Shown: positions 7,788 to 16,552, numbered from the stretch's first letter. The stretch is 39,610 nt of DNA from an uncultured Bacilli bacterium (GCA_944358115.1 CALVQH010000007.1:1-39610), one strand, 5' to 3'. The notes: generated from the letters alone by a model not told the origin. A program made the numbers and translations.

Positions 7788-8222
7788 ATCAATTTTACCT
7801 AGAAGGTAGTCTGCTGAGATGTTGTATTTTTTGCATATTTGATAAAGAAATGGTGTTGCAATTAAATTTTTTCCACGTTCATATTTTGAGATAGTGGAAT
7901 TGTCCACATTTAATTCTTTTGACATTTGAATTTGAGATAAACCAAATTCATTACGCAACTTTTTTAGACGTTTTGTTAATAAAGCTTTGTTAATATTTTT
8001 CTTTGAATTTATATAACTATTTTTATCTGTTAAATCAAAAAGATAATCTATAGAAATATTAAAGTAATTGCAAAAATTGTTAAGATGCTGGATTGGGATA
8101 ATACTATTTTGTAATTCGTATTCTTTATATGTAGTTCTACTAATTCCTAGAATTTTGGCCATATTTTCTTGAGTTATCAAATCATAGGTTCTTAATAGCT
8201 TCATTCTTTTGCTATAGTTCAT
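7767..8222 (-). CDS. Double-HTH XRE-family transcriptional regulator (copy 1)
   Basis: This 151-residue protein carries two Cro/C1-type helix-turn-helix domains: about residues 6-60 (MKLLRTYDLITQENMAKILG, then SRTTYKEYE) and 84-140 (LKKLRNEFGLSQIQMSKELN, then DNSTISKYERG). Each ends with the NISIDYL/NISADYLLG helix common in XRE proteins. No sensor or dimerisation domain is added. It is a close paralogue of the adjacent gene at 8345-8803. The upstream region of each copy has the same inverted repeat and a divergent promoter, so the pair arose by tandem duplication and may autoregulate. Start: ATG 8222 with GGTGAT upstream. Confidence 0.88.
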   Translation of the reverse strand: MNYSKRMKLLRTYDLITQENMAKILGISRTTYKEYELQNSIIPIQHLNNFCNYFNISIDYLFDLTDKNSYINSKKNINKALLTKRLKKLRNEFGLSQIQMSKELNVDNSTISKYERGKNLIATPFLYQICKKYNISADYLLGKIDEPKYLK

Positions 8223-8275
8223 AACATCACCACAATGATTGTCTCACTATAATTTGTTCATTTAATTTTTTGGCT

Positions 8276-8322
8276 AAAATAATCCATTTTTTATTGACTT
8301 TAATAACTTTTAAATATATAAT
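8276..8322 (+). promoter_or_regulatory. Duplicated operator and promoter (copy 1), no gene downstream
   Basis: The inverted repeat AAAATaatccATTTT (8276-8290) is followed by TTGACT (8294-8299), 17 bp and TATAAT (8317-8322), a textbook sigma-A promoter. It copies the region in front of the lectin-like gene at 8957. Transcription from it would run antisense into the second XRE gene. Confidence 0.65.
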
Positions 8323-8344
8323 TAAGTTAGAAAATTGATAACCT

Positions 8345-8803
8345 TTAGCTATTAATATATTTTGGATTATCTGTTTTACCAAGAAGATAATCTGCGGATA
8401 TGTGATATTTTTTACAAATGTCGTAAACATAAGCGGTTGCTATGGGATATATTCCCTTTTCATATTTTGAAGGTAAAGAGATATCTGTATTAAGAATGCT
8501 CGCTAACTTTTTTTGAGTTATATTAAGTTCTTTGCGCAATTCTTTTAATCTTTTTCCAGATAACTTCCGATCGATTTTTTCCCTAGTATTTTTATATTTT
8601 TTCACATCATTTAAACCTAATATTAAATCTATTGATATATTGAAATAATTGCAAAATTCATTTAAATGGGTAATAGGAATTATGCTGTTTTGTAATTCAT
8701 ATTCTTTGTATGTGCTTCTTTTAATATGTAATTTTTCAGCAACGAATTCTTGGGAATATAAATTTTCTGTTCTTATATCTTTCATCTTTGTTCCATAATT
8801 CAT
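8345..8803 (-). CDS. Double-HTH XRE-family transcriptional regulator (copy 2)
   Basis: It has the same architecture as its neighbour: two HTH_3 domains in about 152 residues, ending SADYLLGKTDNPKYINS. The open frame extends to 8815, but ATG 8803 (MNYGTKMK) matches the start of the paralogue and has GGTGAG at the right distance, so I prefer it. It is divergent from the lectin-like surface-protein gene at 8957, with an inverted repeat and that gene's promoter in between, and is therefore the best candidate regulator of it. No target outside the neighbourhood can be inferred. Confidence 0.88.
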   Translation of the reverse strand: MNYGTKMKDIRTENLYSQEFVAEKLHIKRSTYKEYELQNSIIPITHLNEFCNYFNISIDLILGLNDVKKYKNTREKIDRKLSGKRLKELRKELNITQKKLASILNTDISLPSKYEKGIYPIATAYVYDICKKYHISADYLLGKTDNPKYINS

Positions 8804-8857
8804 ATTTCTCACCATTTTTATTTTCTCATTAAAATATTTGCAAAAAATTTTATGGCT

Positions 8858-8905
8858 AAAATAGTCTATTTTTTATTGACTCTTTACATATGTTTAATGT
8901 ATAAT
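8858..8905 (+). promoter_or_regulatory. Operator and sigma-A promoter of the lectin-like gene (copy 2)
   Basis: The perfect inverted repeat AAAATAgtcTATTTT (8858-8872) abuts TTGACT (8876-8881), an 18-bp spacer and TATAAT (8900-8905). It lies between the XRE gene and the TTG start at 8957. The repeat position just upstream of -35 suits an XRE operator. Confidence 0.7.
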
Positions 8906-8956
8906 TAATATATAGTTAAGGGTTTTCAATTTTATTTTAGAAAGTAGGAAATAAAA

Positions 8957-10219
8957 TTGAAGAATAAAGAGATAGAATTCGAAACATTACATTTTAATAA
9001 ACATAGAATACATTTTTTAATTAGTTTTGTCTGTGTAGTAATACTTCTGGTAGTATTTATTATTGGTAGAAGTCATGCAAGATATAGAGTTACAGAAAGT
9101 ATTCCATTAGTAAGCGGAACGATAAATTATAGTTTACCAGATCTAAATATTGTTGGGCTATACATTGATGGAGTAGAAGCAACAGAACTAGATAGTTCTA
9201 AAAACTATAAATTAGATACTTCTAAAAGTACATGTACTTATAAGGATAGTAGTATAATTAGTAATTTAACATTAAGTTATGATAGCAATACTAGAGCATT
9301 TAGTATTAGTCCATATACAACAAAAGGAACAAAGTGTACATTATATTTTGAAGAAAGTTCATGTGGTTCAGCTTGCCAAACAATCTTAGCTAACAAAACC
9401 ATATCAGTAAGGACAGATTTTAGTACTACTGTAAAAGAAGATACAACAGGAACAATTTACCAAGCAGAAGATGATGATGGAACAACCTACTACTATGCAG
9501 GAGCACCAACGGATAACTGGGTACAATTTGCCGGATTCTATTGGCGAATTATAAGGATTAATGGCGATGGAACAATCAGGTTAATCTATAATGGAACTAG
9601 TACGGTAACAACTGGAACAGGAACTTATATAGATTACAATGCATTTAATTCAAACTATAGACTCAGCTCCTCTGTAAGTTTTGGCTCAAGTCCTATTAAG
9701 GGAATACTTTATACATGGTATCAAAATAATTTAGTAGCTGAAGCTGATAAGATTGATAGAAATGCTGGATTTTGTAACGATAGGACATCATATAGTGAAG
9801 AAGAAACAGATGAAACTGTTTATGGAGCAAATAATAGACTAGCCAGTAATAAAGCACCAAGTTTTAAATGTGAAAACGATAGCGACTTATATACAACAAG
9901 TGGCAGTAGTAAAGGAAATAAAGCGTTACAATATCCAATAGGACTCATCACGGCAGATGAAGTATCCTATGCCGGAGGAGTATATGGACTTAGCAACTCA
10001 AATAGAAGTTATTACCTATATACAAATCAAGATTATTGGACGATGTCTCCGTTTGTCTTTACCGGTACTTGGGCTTGGGGTTTTTATGTGGATTCGTCTG
10101 GCTACTTCACTCAACAAGGCGTGCAAATCTCCTATGGTGTTCGACCTGTTATTAATCTTTCGGCAGATGTTATAATTACTGGTTCTGGTACGATATCTGA
10201 CCCTTATGTTGTGCAATAG
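8957..10219 (+). CDS. Membrane-anchored surface protein with C-type-lectin-like C-terminus
   Basis: The 420-residue protein has an N-terminal membrane segment (about 18-37) and an extracellular part. After a beta-rich N-terminal region, two cysteine-bearing stretches (CxxxC near 135) lead into a domain starting VQFAGFYWRIIRINGDGTIRL and ending YWTMSP, then WGFYVDSSGYF, then GVRPVINL. This W/YW...SP...SG...GVRP pattern is that of the C-type-lectin or formylglycine-enzyme-like fold used as a display domain, also seen in DUF6273-type proteins. Start: TTG 8957, with GTAGGAA upstream. Codon use changes abruptly at about 10040, from AGT/AGA/GGA/TTA to TCG/TCT/GGC/GTG/CGA. This C-terminal segment has a relative at 33586-33763. 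The ligand is unknown. A divergent XRE gene probably regulates it. Confidence 0.8.
   Translation: MKNKEIEFETLHFNKHRIHFLISFVCVVILLVVFIIGRSHARYRVTESIPLVSGTINYSLPDLNIVGLYIDGVEATELDSSKNYKLDTSKSTCTYKDSSIISNLTLSYDSNTRAFSISPYTTKGTKCTLYFEESSCGSACQTILANKTISVRTDFSTTVKEDTTGTIYQAEDDDGTTYYYAGAPTDNWVQFAGFYWRIIRINGDGTIRLIYNGTSTVTTGTGTYIDYNAFNSNYRLSSSVSFGSSPIKGILYTWYQNNLVAEADKIDRNAGFCNDRTSYSEEETDETVYGANNRLASNKAPSFKCENDSDLYTTSGSSKGNKALQYPIGLITADEVSYAGGVYGLSNSNRSYYLYTNQDYWTMSPFVFTGTWAWGFYVDSSGYFTQQGVQISYGVRPVINLSADVIITGSGTISDPYVVQ
10040..10219 (+). other. Candidate variable region (C-type-lectin-like tail)
   Basis: This segment encodes the last 59 or so residues of the surface protein. It aligns at DNA level with 33586-33763. 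In two ungapped blocks (10052-10069 and 10085-10111, 45 bases) I count 14 differences, 10 of them where the other copy has A. That skew is expected for adenine-directed mutagenesis by diversity-generating retroelements. One codon-length gap on each side and four non-A changes show that the other copy is not its direct template. Confidence 0.4.
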
Positions 10220-10250
10220 AAAAAGCATCAATTAGTTGGTGCTTTTTCGT
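10219..10250. terminator. Bidirectional terminator between lectin-like gene and mfd
   Basis: GAAAAAGCAtCAA (10219-10231) pairs with TTGgTGCTTTTTC (10236-10248). It serves the plus-strand surface gene and the minus-strand mfd gene, whose stop codon lies in the hairpin. Confidence 0.8.
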
Positions 10251-13200
10251 TGGAATTATTTCCCGGGAAATAATCTTCTTTGATTAGTTCTAAGACTGGT
10301 ACGAATGTGTATAAGAAATGTTTATCACTTGATTTTAACATAAGACTTATTTTGATTTTATGATTTTGATAGGCAAACTTTAGATTTGGGTTAATGTTAT
10401 AACTTTCTAAGAATAGTTTGTCTGCTTTTATATGGTTTGATAATTCTTCCGGAAGTTCTACCTCTACAAATCTTTCTGTTTGCGTTACTCTTGTAATATT
10501 AAGAGAACTTGCTAATTTTTCAAACCATTCTTCATACATGTAAATAATCATTGATTCATCCACTTTACCAAAACGATCCTCTAATTCTTCTTTTACTTTC
10601 TTTAAACTTTCCTGTGAATCTACTTCATTAATCATTTGGTGGATTTCAATTTTGATTTCATCATCGGTTGTATATTCATCGGAAATATGAGTACTTACAT
10701 CTACTAGTGATTCTTTTGAATCTTCTACTTTAATCTCTTCACCTTTTAATTTCCGCATTTCTTCTTCAATCATTTGCATGTATAAATTGATACCAACTGA
10801 ATCAACAAATCCTGCTTGTTCACTTCCTAGGATATCCCCGGCTCCACGGATAGCTAGATCCCGCATAGCAATACGATAGCCACTTCCGAGTTCTGTAAAT
10901 TCTTTGATGGCATCTAGTCTTTTGATGGCTATATCATTTAACATTTTACTTTTATCATAAAGAAGATAAGCATAAGCGATTTTATTGGAACGTCCTACTC
11001 TTCCTCTTATTTGATATAACTGAGATAAACCAAAACGATCAGCATTATAGATAATTAAGGTGTTAGTATTCGGAATATCAATTCCTGTTTCGATAATTGT
11101 TGTACATACTAAAATATCATATTTATAATCAATGAAATCTTGCATAACATCTTCTAATTCTATTTTGTTCATGCGGCCATGAGCACTAATAATTCTGGCT
11201 TCTGGGACTAAAAATTTAATATGACTTACAATACTATCTAGTTTATCAATGTTATTATATAAAATAAATATTTGACCACGTCTAGCTAATTCTTTGTAAA
11301 TAGCGTCTTTTATGATTAAATCATTTTCTTCTAATACATAGGTTTGAATTGGATATCTATTTACTGGAGGTGTATCAATGATTGATAAATCTCTAAGTCC
11401 AGACATAGCCATTTTCATTGTTCTTGGAATTGGGGTAGCTGATAAAGTTAAAACATTCACATCGGTTTTAAATTTTTTGATTTTTTCTTTATGGGTTACT
11501 CCAAAACGTTGTTCTTCATCGACAATTAACAATCCTAGTTTATTAAATTTTACATCATCACTTAAGAGTCGATGGGTTCCAAAGACAATATCGATTGTTC
11601 CTTTTTCTAAACCTTCTAAGATTCTTTTCGTTTCTTTTTGAGAAGTAAAACGGTTTAATAGGGCAATTTCAATAGGATAATCTTTAAAACGTTCTAAAGC
11701 GCTTGTATATTGTTGCTTGGATAAAATAGTTGTTGGACATAAGTAAAAGACTTGATGATTATTTAATACTGTTTTAAACATAGCGCGGAATGCTACTTCC
11801 GTTTTACCGAATCCAACATCGCCACATAATAGTCTATCCATAGGGACTTGGTCTTTTAGATCATGATCAATTTCTTTAATTGCTTTTTCTTGGTCTTTCG
11901 TAGGAGTATATTCAAAGCTGTTAGCAAAATCTGTTTCCATATCATAAGTCTTGTAAGCGTCACCTTTTAGCGCTTTTCTTTCCACATATAACTTTAATAA
12001 TTCTTCTGAAATATCTTTTATTTTCTTTTCTACTGCCCGTTTGGTTTTAGCCCAACTAGTAGAATTTAGCTTATTAATTTTGGGTTTAAATCCATCTTTG
12101 CTAGTATATTTTAGGATTGTATTCATTTTCTCTACGGGTACATATACTTTATCATTATCAGCATAAAGAATTTCGATATAATCTTTAGCTAAGCCTCGCT
12201 TTGTAAGAGTTTTAATCCCATTATAAATACCAATTCCATGGGCCATATGAACAACATAATCCCCTTTGTTTAGAGAATTCAAATCTTTGATTTTACTGCC
12301 TATTTTATAAGAATTGCGGTACTTTATAGGTTCAATACTCACCTTCTCAATATCATTTTCACTTATTACTACCGTTTTATCCACAATAAAGCCTTGAGAT
12401 AAATATTTATTTTCAATTGTAATTGGAACTGTTATTAATTCTTTTATAATTTTTATTTGGCTTTCTTTACTTAAGTAAAAAATTATTTTATATCCCTTAT
12501 GATGCCATATTTCTGTTTGTTCTTTTAATTTATCAAAATTGGAATGAAAATTAGGTATTTCCTTAGTATTAAGATTTAAAGTGTTTTTACCTTTTGTGTA
12601 ATTATCAATAAAATTAATATAAATGTTTTCTTTTGGATTTATTTCATCAAGCAAAAACATAAATTTGGTATCTTTTGGTAAATCTTTAGCAACTCGATAT
12701 TCCAGCATTTCTTCTTCTAATTTTTCATAATTAGCTTTTATTCTTGCTTCATCAATCGTTATTACTAAAGCATCTTTGGCATAATCTAATAAACTAGATT
12801 TTTTATCGGTTTTGATTTCTCCATTAGTAATTAATTTTATACTGTTAATTTCTTTAATAGACATTTGTGTTGATTCATCAAAATAGCGAATAGATTCAAT
12901 AACATTTCCAAAAAATTCTACTCTTATTGGGTGTTCTTCTAGCGTTACAAAAATGTCAATAACAAATCCTCTTACTGCATATTCCCCAGTTGTTGTTACA
13001 ATCGTATCTCTTTTATAATCTAATTTTTCTAAAATTTCAATTAGTTTTTCTCTATTGATTTCATCTCCTTTTTTTAAAACGATGTTCATTTTTTCTTGGA
13101 CTTGTTGGTCTGTTAAAAACTTTAAATAGCCCATTAAATTAGTAACAATAATTCCCTTTTTGCTTTTCATTGCCTCAAGAGTATCAATTCTCGTTGTTTT

Positions 13201-13449
13201 CAGTTCGGGAGAAATAGCAAGAGCTTGGCTTGTAATAAAATCATCCATGGGAAAAAGGTAAGTATTTTTTTCATATGTGCTTATTCCTGAAAAGAAAGTA
13301 TTTGCTTCATATAATGTACTTAATAAAACAATGATATTTTTTTGCTTTTCCTTAAAAGCTGCAGCCACGTAAAGATAGGCTAACTCATGTGTTAACCCTG
13401 TTACTGTTAAATTATTGTCGTATTTAAAATATTGATCTAAAAAATTCAT
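10228..13449 (-). CDS. mfd: Transcription-repair coupling factor
   Basis: Mfd removes RNA polymerase stalled at DNA lesions and recruits UvrA. The 1073-residue protein is slightly shorter than Bacillus Mfd (1177). Domains in order: a UvrB-like N-terminal part (about 1-350), the RNA-polymerase-interaction domain (GDYVVHMAHGIGIYNGI near 400), the RecG-like helicase with LLCGDVGFGKTEVAFRA (Walker A, about 545), DEEQRFGV (Walker B) and LSATPIPRTM, then the C-terminal TRCF domain that masks UvrA binding. It follows pth by 3 bp, as in Bacillus, within the long minus-strand gene run. A Noc-type palindrome (10258-10271) lies in its last codons, encoding part of YFPGNN. Confidence 0.97.
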   Translation of the reverse strand: MNFLDQYFKYDNNLTVTGLTHELAYLYVAAAFKEKQKNIIVLLSTLYEANTFFSGISTYEKNTYLFPMDDFITSQALAISPELKTTRIDTLEAMKSKKGIIVTNLMGYLKFLTDQQVQEKMNIVLKKGDEINREKLIEILEKLDYKRDTIVTTTGEYAVRGFVIDIFVTLEEHPIRVEFFGNVIESIRYFDESTQMSIKEINSIKLITNGEIKTDKKSSLLDYAKDALVITIDEARIKANYEKLEEEMLEYRVAKDLPKDTKFMFLLDEINPKENIYINFIDNYTKGKNTLNLNTKEIPNFHSNFDKLKEQTEIWHHKGYKIIFYLSKESQIKIIKELITVPITIENKYLSQGFIVDKTVVISENDIEKVSIEPIKYRNSYKIGSKIKDLNSLNKGDYVVHMAHGIGIYNGIKTLTKRGLAKDYIEILYADNDKVYVPVEKMNTILKYTSKDGFKPKINKLNSTSWAKTKRAVEKKIKDISEELLKLYVERKALKGDAYKTYDMETDFANSFEYTPTKDQEKAIKEIDHDLKDQVPMDRLLCGDVGFGKTEVAFRAMFKTVLNNHQVFYLCPTTILSKQQYTSALERFKDYPIEIALLNRFTSQKETKRILEGLEKGTIDIVFGTHRLLSDDVKFNKLGLLIVDEEQRFGVTHKEKIKKFKTDVNVLTLSATPIPRTMKMAMSGLRDLSIIDTPPVNRYPIQTYVLEENDLIIKDAIYKELARRGQIFILYNNIDKLDSIVSHIKFLVPEARIISAHGRMNKIELEDVMQDFIDYKYDILVCTTIIETGIDIPNTNTLIIYNADRFGLSQLYQIRGRVGRSNKIAYAYLLYDKSKMLNDIAIKRLDAIKEFTELGSGYRIAMRDLAIRGAGDILGSEQAGFVDSVGINLYMQMIEEEMRKLKGEEIKVEDSKESLVDVSTHISDEYTTDDEIKIEIHQMINEVDSQESLKKVKEELEDRFGKVDESMIIYMYEEWFEKLASSLNITRVTQTERFVEVELPEELSNHIKADKLFLESYNINPNLKFAYQNHKIKISLMLKSSDKHFLYTFVPVLELIKEDYFPGNNSNEKAPTN
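10258..10271. promoter_or_regulatory. Noc-binding-site-like palindrome 1 (in mfd)
   Basis: A perfect match to ATTTCCCGGGAAAT, the published consensus for Bacillus subtilis Noc binding sites, within the mfd coding sequence. Confidence 0.7.
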
Positions 13450-13452
13450 ATG

Positions 13453-14007
13453 CTAACTCTTTCTATTGTATTTATTCATGGTTTGATCAATCCCATTTGT
13501 AATAAATGATATAATTATTTCATCAAATGTTGGATATAGATGATGATATATTTCTAATTCTTCTTTTGTAAATTTGCCTAAAACATAATCTTTTGTATCA
13601 ATTCCTTTATTATTGGAAATTCCTATTTTTAGACGAGCAAAGCTGTTACTTCCTAACCGATCAATAATAGATTTAATACCATTGTGTCCACCCGAACTAC
13701 TGTTAATTTTTAGACGGTATGTTCCAACATTTAAATCTAAATCATCATGAATAATTAGAATATCTTCTAAGTTTATTTTGTAAAAATGAACAAATTCTAT
13801 GACAGCATTTCCTGATAAGTTCATGTAAGTAAGTGGTTTTATTAACAATACTTTTTCATTATTTATAATTTGTTCTTGATACAGGGCATTCCACTTCGTT
13901 TGCCAAGTTGGAGATTCAGCAAAGTGATCTAATATCATAAATCCGATATTATGACGGGTATTTTCATAATTTTTTCCAGGATTTCCTAAACCAACGATTA
14001 ATTTCAT
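13453..14007 (-). CDS. pth: Peptidyl-tRNA hydrolase
   Basis: Pth releases peptides from peptidyl-tRNA that has dropped off the ribosome. The 184-residue length is typical. The sequence shows GLGNPGKNYENTRHNIGF with the catalytic His near residue 20 and Asn near 10, the aspartate in LIIHDDLDL near 93, and GGHNGIKSI. The start overlaps the end of the upstream methyltransferase gene (ATGA-type), and the end is 3 bp from mfd. The pth-mfd pair is conserved in Bacillus, where pth is spoVC. Confidence 0.96.
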   Translation of the reverse strand: MKLIVGLGNPGKNYENTRHNIGFMILDHFAESPTWQTKWNALYQEQIINNEKVLLIKPLTYMNLSGNAVIEFVHFYKINLEDILIIHDDLDLNVGTYRLKINSSSGGHNGIKSIIDRLGSNSFARLKIGISNNKGIDTKDYVLGKFTKEELEIYHHLYPTFDEIIISFITNGIDQTMNKYNRKS

Positions 14008-14723
14008 TTCTTCACATCCTTAAATATATTTTGATATGTTTTAGTATTACGGTTAATTTCCATACTTTTTACCTTAACACCGATGCGGGCGTTTTTCTTC
14101 ATTTTTATAAGTACCATAATTGCTTCTTTCTTATAGTCCGAATAAATAAAAACAATTTCTTTTACATGAAGTTTGTTTATGGTTGCTAAACTCATTATTT
14201 CTTCTAGTCGTTCTGGACGATGGACTAAATAAAAGATACCATTATCTTTTAATAAATATTTAACTATTTCTAATATTTCTTTTAAAGTAATTGTGATTTC
14301 ATGCCGTGCGATAGCTTTTTTTGGCTCTTCATTTATAAGAGAAGTTTTTTCTACTTTAAAAAATGGAGGATTGCAAGTGATGATATCAAAATTATTTCCC
14401 GGGAAATAATTTTTTAAATCTTTAGCATTACAATTTAACATCTTGATATTTTTTAAATGGTTTATTTCGATACTTTTTTCAGCTAGGTCACAAATTTCTT
14501 TTTGAATCTCGACACCAGTAATTTCAATCTTATGATTTTTAGCAACAATTAAAGGTAGTGGAGCGTTTCCACTACAGATATCTAATAACTTCTTATCACT
14601 TTTTTCAATTTTTAGAAACTCAGCAAGTAATAAAGAATCTAGAGAAAACTTAAATAAGTGATCATCTTGATATATTTTTAGACCATAATCATATAGATCA
14701 TTCAAGACTTCCATTTGGATCAC
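14004..14723 (-). CDS. tRNA1(Val) N6-adenine methyltransferase-like (TrmN6/YabB)
   Basis: A class I SAM-dependent methyltransferase of about 239 residues: LLDICSGNAPLPLIVA (motif I, near 43) and CNPPFFK (motif IV, near 117), the NPPY/F signature of N6-adenine methyltransferases. The downstream KKAIARHEIT fits the YabB/TrmN6 family, which modifies A37 of tRNA-Val. In Bacillus yabB also follows the holB-yaaT region. The open frame starts with GTG 14723 and overlaps ricT by 26 bp. ATG 14714 is an alternative start. A Noc-type palindrome lies at 14394-14407. Confidence 0.88.
   Translation of the reverse strand: MIQMEVLNDLYDYGLKIYQDDHLFKFSLDSLLLAEFLKIEKSDKKLLDICSGNAPLPLIVAKNHKIEITGVEIQKEICDLAEKSIEINHLKNIKMLNCNAKDLKNYFPGNNFDIITCNPPFFKVEKTSLINEEPKKAIARHEITITLKEILEIVKYLLKDNGIFYLVHRPERLEEIMSLATINKLHVKEIVFIYSDYKKEAIMVLIKMKKNARIGVKVKSMEINRNTKTYQNIFKDVKK
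14394..14407. promoter_or_regulatory. Noc-binding-site-like palindrome 2 (in methyltransferase gene)
   Basis: A perfect ATTTCCCGGGAAAT. It encodes part of NYFPGNN, the same residues as the site in mfd, although the proteins are unrelated. Confidence 0.7.
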
Positions 14724-15498
14724 CTAAAGAAATTTCCACTTTTTCATTATTTACTAACACTTTATAGGTACGATTTAGAGTATCTACATTAATTACTTGA
14801 CCTTCTCCTTTTTCCGTATTTACTGTTTCACCAATACTTGGTAGGCCTTCACTACAGCGCAAATACTCTTCGTCTTCGTATGTTAAGCAACATAATAATC
14901 TTCCACATAAGCCATTAATTTTAGATGGATTTAAGGCTAGCCCTTGATTTTTAGCCATATTCATAGAAACTGAATCAATATGATTTAAAAAGTTAGCGCA
15001 ACATATTTTTTCACCACAAATACCAACTCCACCAACTTCTCTTGCTTTATCCCTAGCACCAATTTGACGAAGTTCAATACGAGTTCGATAAATCGCAGCT
15101 AAACGTCTTGCTAATTCTCGAAAATCGATTCGTTCATCGGCTAAAAAGTTAAATATTAATTGTTTACGATCAAAAGTAAAACTGGCATTAATCATTTTCA
15201 TATCTAAGCCTAATTCTTTTACTAATCCACGGCACTGTTTTAAAGCTTGATCAGCATCACGTAAATTTTTTAAATATTCTTCATAGTCTTTTTTCGTAGA
15301 AATTCTGATAATATCTTTTAATTCATCTATATTTTTTATATTATCATTTTTAATATAACTAACTACTTTACCAAATTGAAGTCCCTTTTCAGTTTCTGTA
15401 ATGACTGTAACATTAATTGGACAACGAATTTTACTCTTAAAATTATAAATTTTACCATTATCTTTAAAATTTACACCATAAATATAATATTTATCCAT
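14698..15498 (-). CDS. ricT: PSP1-domain protein RicT (YaaT)
   Basis: RicT forms a complex with RicA and RicF that promotes RNase Y-dependent mRNA processing and affects sporulation, competence and biofilm formation in Bacillus. The 266-residue protein has the PSP1 core, with the cysteine-rich stretch GICGEKICCANFL near 155 and NGLCGRLLCCLTYE near 190, consistent with the Fe-S ligands reported for the family. It starts at ATG 15498, overlapping the end of holB by 8 bp, and overlaps the methyltransferase gene at its 3' end. Translational coupling is therefore likely. Confidence 0.94.
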   Translation of the reverse strand: MDKYYIYGVNFKDNGKIYNFKSKIRCPINVTVITETEKGLQFGKVVSYIKNDNIKNIDELKDIIRISTKKDYEEYLKNLRDADQALKQCRGLVKELGLDMKMINASFTFDRKQLIFNFLADERIDFRELARRLAAIYRTRIELRQIGARDKAREVGGVGICGEKICCANFLNHIDSVSMNMAKNQGLALNPSKINGLCGRLLCCLTYEDEEYLRCSEGLPSIGETVNTEKGEGQVINVDTLNRTYKVLVNNEKVEISLGDPNGSLE

Positions 15499-16354
15499 GA
15501 ATTCGCCTCATTTCTATTACAAATTTATCTAATAATAATTCTATATTTACATTATAACTCAAATCTTGTAAAAATTTAGCAATAATATTCATTTTTGTAA
15601 TGATATCTTTCATATTTTCTTTGATTTCAAAGTTTTTTACTAATTCTTGGTAATTTCCGCCATTCTGTTGTTTTAAAAAATTTTGATAGTAAATGGCAAA
15701 TATGATTTGAAACATTGCCTCTATTTGTTTTCGATCTGGAAATTGGGATAAAATAAACTCTTTATGATTAATATAATTATTATTTTCAATTTCGTCTAAA
15801 TAACTTCTAATAACTGTTTTATAATGCTCTAATTCTTCTTCAGTCATGTTTAATTTATCTAACAAATTATCACTTTCATAATTTACAACAAGTGATTGGC
15901 AACGACTTTTAATGGTAGGAATCATAACATCTTTATTATTGGTAATAAAGAATCCTATAATTCCTTCAGTAGGTTCTTCGACAAATTTAAGCATAGCATT
16001 CGCACTACTTCCATTTAATTTTTCAGCATTTTTAATGATATAAGTGTTGTATTTACTATAAATTGGTTTGGTTTCGAAAGCTATTTTTAAATCCTCTATT
16101 TGAGATTTTTTGATGCTTGTCCCCTCTGGTTCAATTGTTACTAGACTTGGTAAATTATTTTTACTAATTAAATTACATAAATTACATTTATGACATGTTT
16201 CTTGATATTCTTCGGGACAATTTAAAGCTTTGATTAATTCTTTTAAATCATTCATTAATTTAGGAATATTATTTGTTTCAATTAAATAAGCGTGAGCTAA
16301 TCTTCCCTCACGATATTTTTTATAAATTTCTAATAAACTACTATTTGAAAACAA
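15491..16354 (-). CDS. holB: DNA polymerase III subunit delta-prime
   Basis: Delta-prime is part of the clamp loader with DnaX. The 287-residue protein shows the AAA+ fold: an N-terminal AHAYLIET region, a CHKCNLC zinc-knuckle-like stretch near 55, KLNGSSANAMLKFVEEP and the sensor motif IKSRCQ near 130. No Walker A motif is apparent, as is usual for delta-prime. It starts at TTG 16354 with AAGGATG upstream, just after bofA, and is coupled to ricT. Confidence 0.92.
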   Translation of the reverse strand: MFSNSSLLEIYKKYREGRLAHAYLIETNNIPKLMNDLKELIKALNCPEEYQETCHKCNLCNLISKNNLPSLVTIEPEGTSIKKSQIEDLKIAFETKPIYSKYNTYIIKNAEKLNGSSANAMLKFVEEPTEGIIGFFITNNKDVMIPTIKSRCQSLVVNYESDNLLDKLNMTEEELEHYKTVIRSYLDEIENNNYINHKEFILSQFPDRKQIEAMFQIIFAIYYQNFLKQQNGGNYQELVKNFEIKENMKDIITKMNIIAKFLQDLSYNVNIELLLDKFVIEMRRIHG

Positions 16355-16366
16355 ATTACCACATCC

Positions 16367-16552
16367 TTAAATTAACAAATAAACTGCCACTAAGCCTAAT
16401 ATTCCTGGAGAACCCAATAATGTTACTAACACAATTGTAATAATATTAATGGGGATAAAGATATTTACTCCCGATAATATTAAATTTAAACCATATAACA
16501 TTACAAAGGCAAAACATAATTTACTTAACATTTTTAAGATCTTTTTTTTCAT
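16367..16552 (-). CDS. bofA: Pro-sigma-K processing inhibitor BofA
   Basis: A 61-residue membrane protein with two hydrophobic segments and the BofA C-terminal signature IPINIITIVLVTLLGSPGIL. In Bacillus BofA sits with SpoIVFA in the outer forespore membrane and inhibits the SpoIVFB protease that activates sigma-K. The position right after recR is that of Bacillus bofA, which supports the call despite its small size. Confidence 0.88.
   Translation of the reverse strand: MKKKILKMLSKLCFAFVMLYGLNLILSGVNIFIPINIITIVLVTLLGSPGILGLVAVYLLI

Noticed and set aside
8227-8430. Minus-strand ORF of 67 codons
   Set aside because: It overlaps the second XRE gene in another frame and the duplicated promoter; composition is non-coding.
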